A stretch of DNA of 5,321 bases, from assembly GCA_038227745.1 (NCBI GenBank), contig JBBRPS010000702.1, positions 1 to 5,321 on the forward strand. Reading direction: 5' to 3'. Under the pieces are notes generated by a model. That model worked only from the letters and a program-made list of their open reading frames with translations, searched no databases and was not told the origin of the DNA. The position numbers and the translations under genes were made by a program. Each line of letters begins with the position of its first letter. Positions within the stretch are counted from its first letter, which is position 1. The DNA is from DASPXY01 sp038227745 (GTDB lineage Bacteria > Planctomycetota > Planctomycetia > Gemmatales > Gemmataceae). Below are positions 5,313-5,321 of this stretch, in pieces.

Positions 5313-5321
5313 GGATCTTTC
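5287..5321 (+). repeat. Dispersed ~50-nt intergenic element, copy R3 (cut by window end)
   Basis: Positions 5287-5319 are identical to 1-33; base 5320 is T where position 34 is C, and 5321 matches 35. The remainder of the element would lie beyond the window. Confidence 0.8.

Noticed and set aside
5140..5321. CRISPR array
   Set aside because: Only two copies of one repeat with a palindromic 18-bp spacer, plus inverted copies of another element. There are no regular unique spacers and no cas genes.
1..5321. Complete circular plasmid or phage-like element, from the matching ends
   Set aside because: The end match is a repeat that also occurs a third time inside the window, it has a mismatch, and there are no replication, mobilisation or structural genes.

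Overview
The window is GC-rich throughout (roughly two thirds G+C by eye), with strong GC bias at third codon positions that produces many long antisense shadow reading frames. Gene content, an N-terminal receiver/histidine kinase protein, a small secreted TPM-domain protein and two kinds of short palindromic intergenic repeat point to a planctomycete, most likely Gemmatales/Gemmataceae. That placement is an inference from protein style and recollected repeat motifs, not from a marker gene.

Layout: (1) positions 1-65 hold one copy of a ~50-nt dispersed repeat just beyond the end of the first gene. (2) On the minus strand lies a two-gene unit: a TPM-domain secreted protein (1318-1827) followed, after a 46-bp gap containing a small hairpin, by a soluble REC-HisKA-HATPase hybrid kinase (66-1271). 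(3) A 240-bp divergent spacer (1828-2067) contains a plausible sigma70-like promoter for the plus-strand gene. (4) On the plus strand is a 631-aa fusion of a 12-TM lysophospholipid-transporter-like (LplT) MFS domain and a PlsC/Aas-type acyltransferase (2068-3963). (5) A 52-bp convergent gap holds a GC-rich stem-loop, probably a shared terminator. (6) On the minus strand is thioredoxin reductase trxB (4016-5098), about 40 residues longer than the E. coli enzyme because of insertions in the FAD domain. (7) Positions 5099-5321 are a non-coding, repeat-dense region with two tandem 32-nt elements at 50-bp spacing, then two head-to-head copies of the same ~50-nt element seen at position 1, forming a perfect 28-bp-stem palindrome.

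Functionally these are ordinary chromosomal housekeeping and envelope genes: phospholipid salvage (LplT-PlsC), thiol redox (TrxB), a phosphorelay protein and a probable periplasmic TPM protein. Nothing ties them into one pathway. I see no defence system, transposase, integrase, CRISPR array or RNA gene. The most unusual content is the repeat architecture. The window also begins and ends in the same repeat (34 of 35 bases identical), which suggests it may be bounded by repeat copies, for example as an assembly contig.
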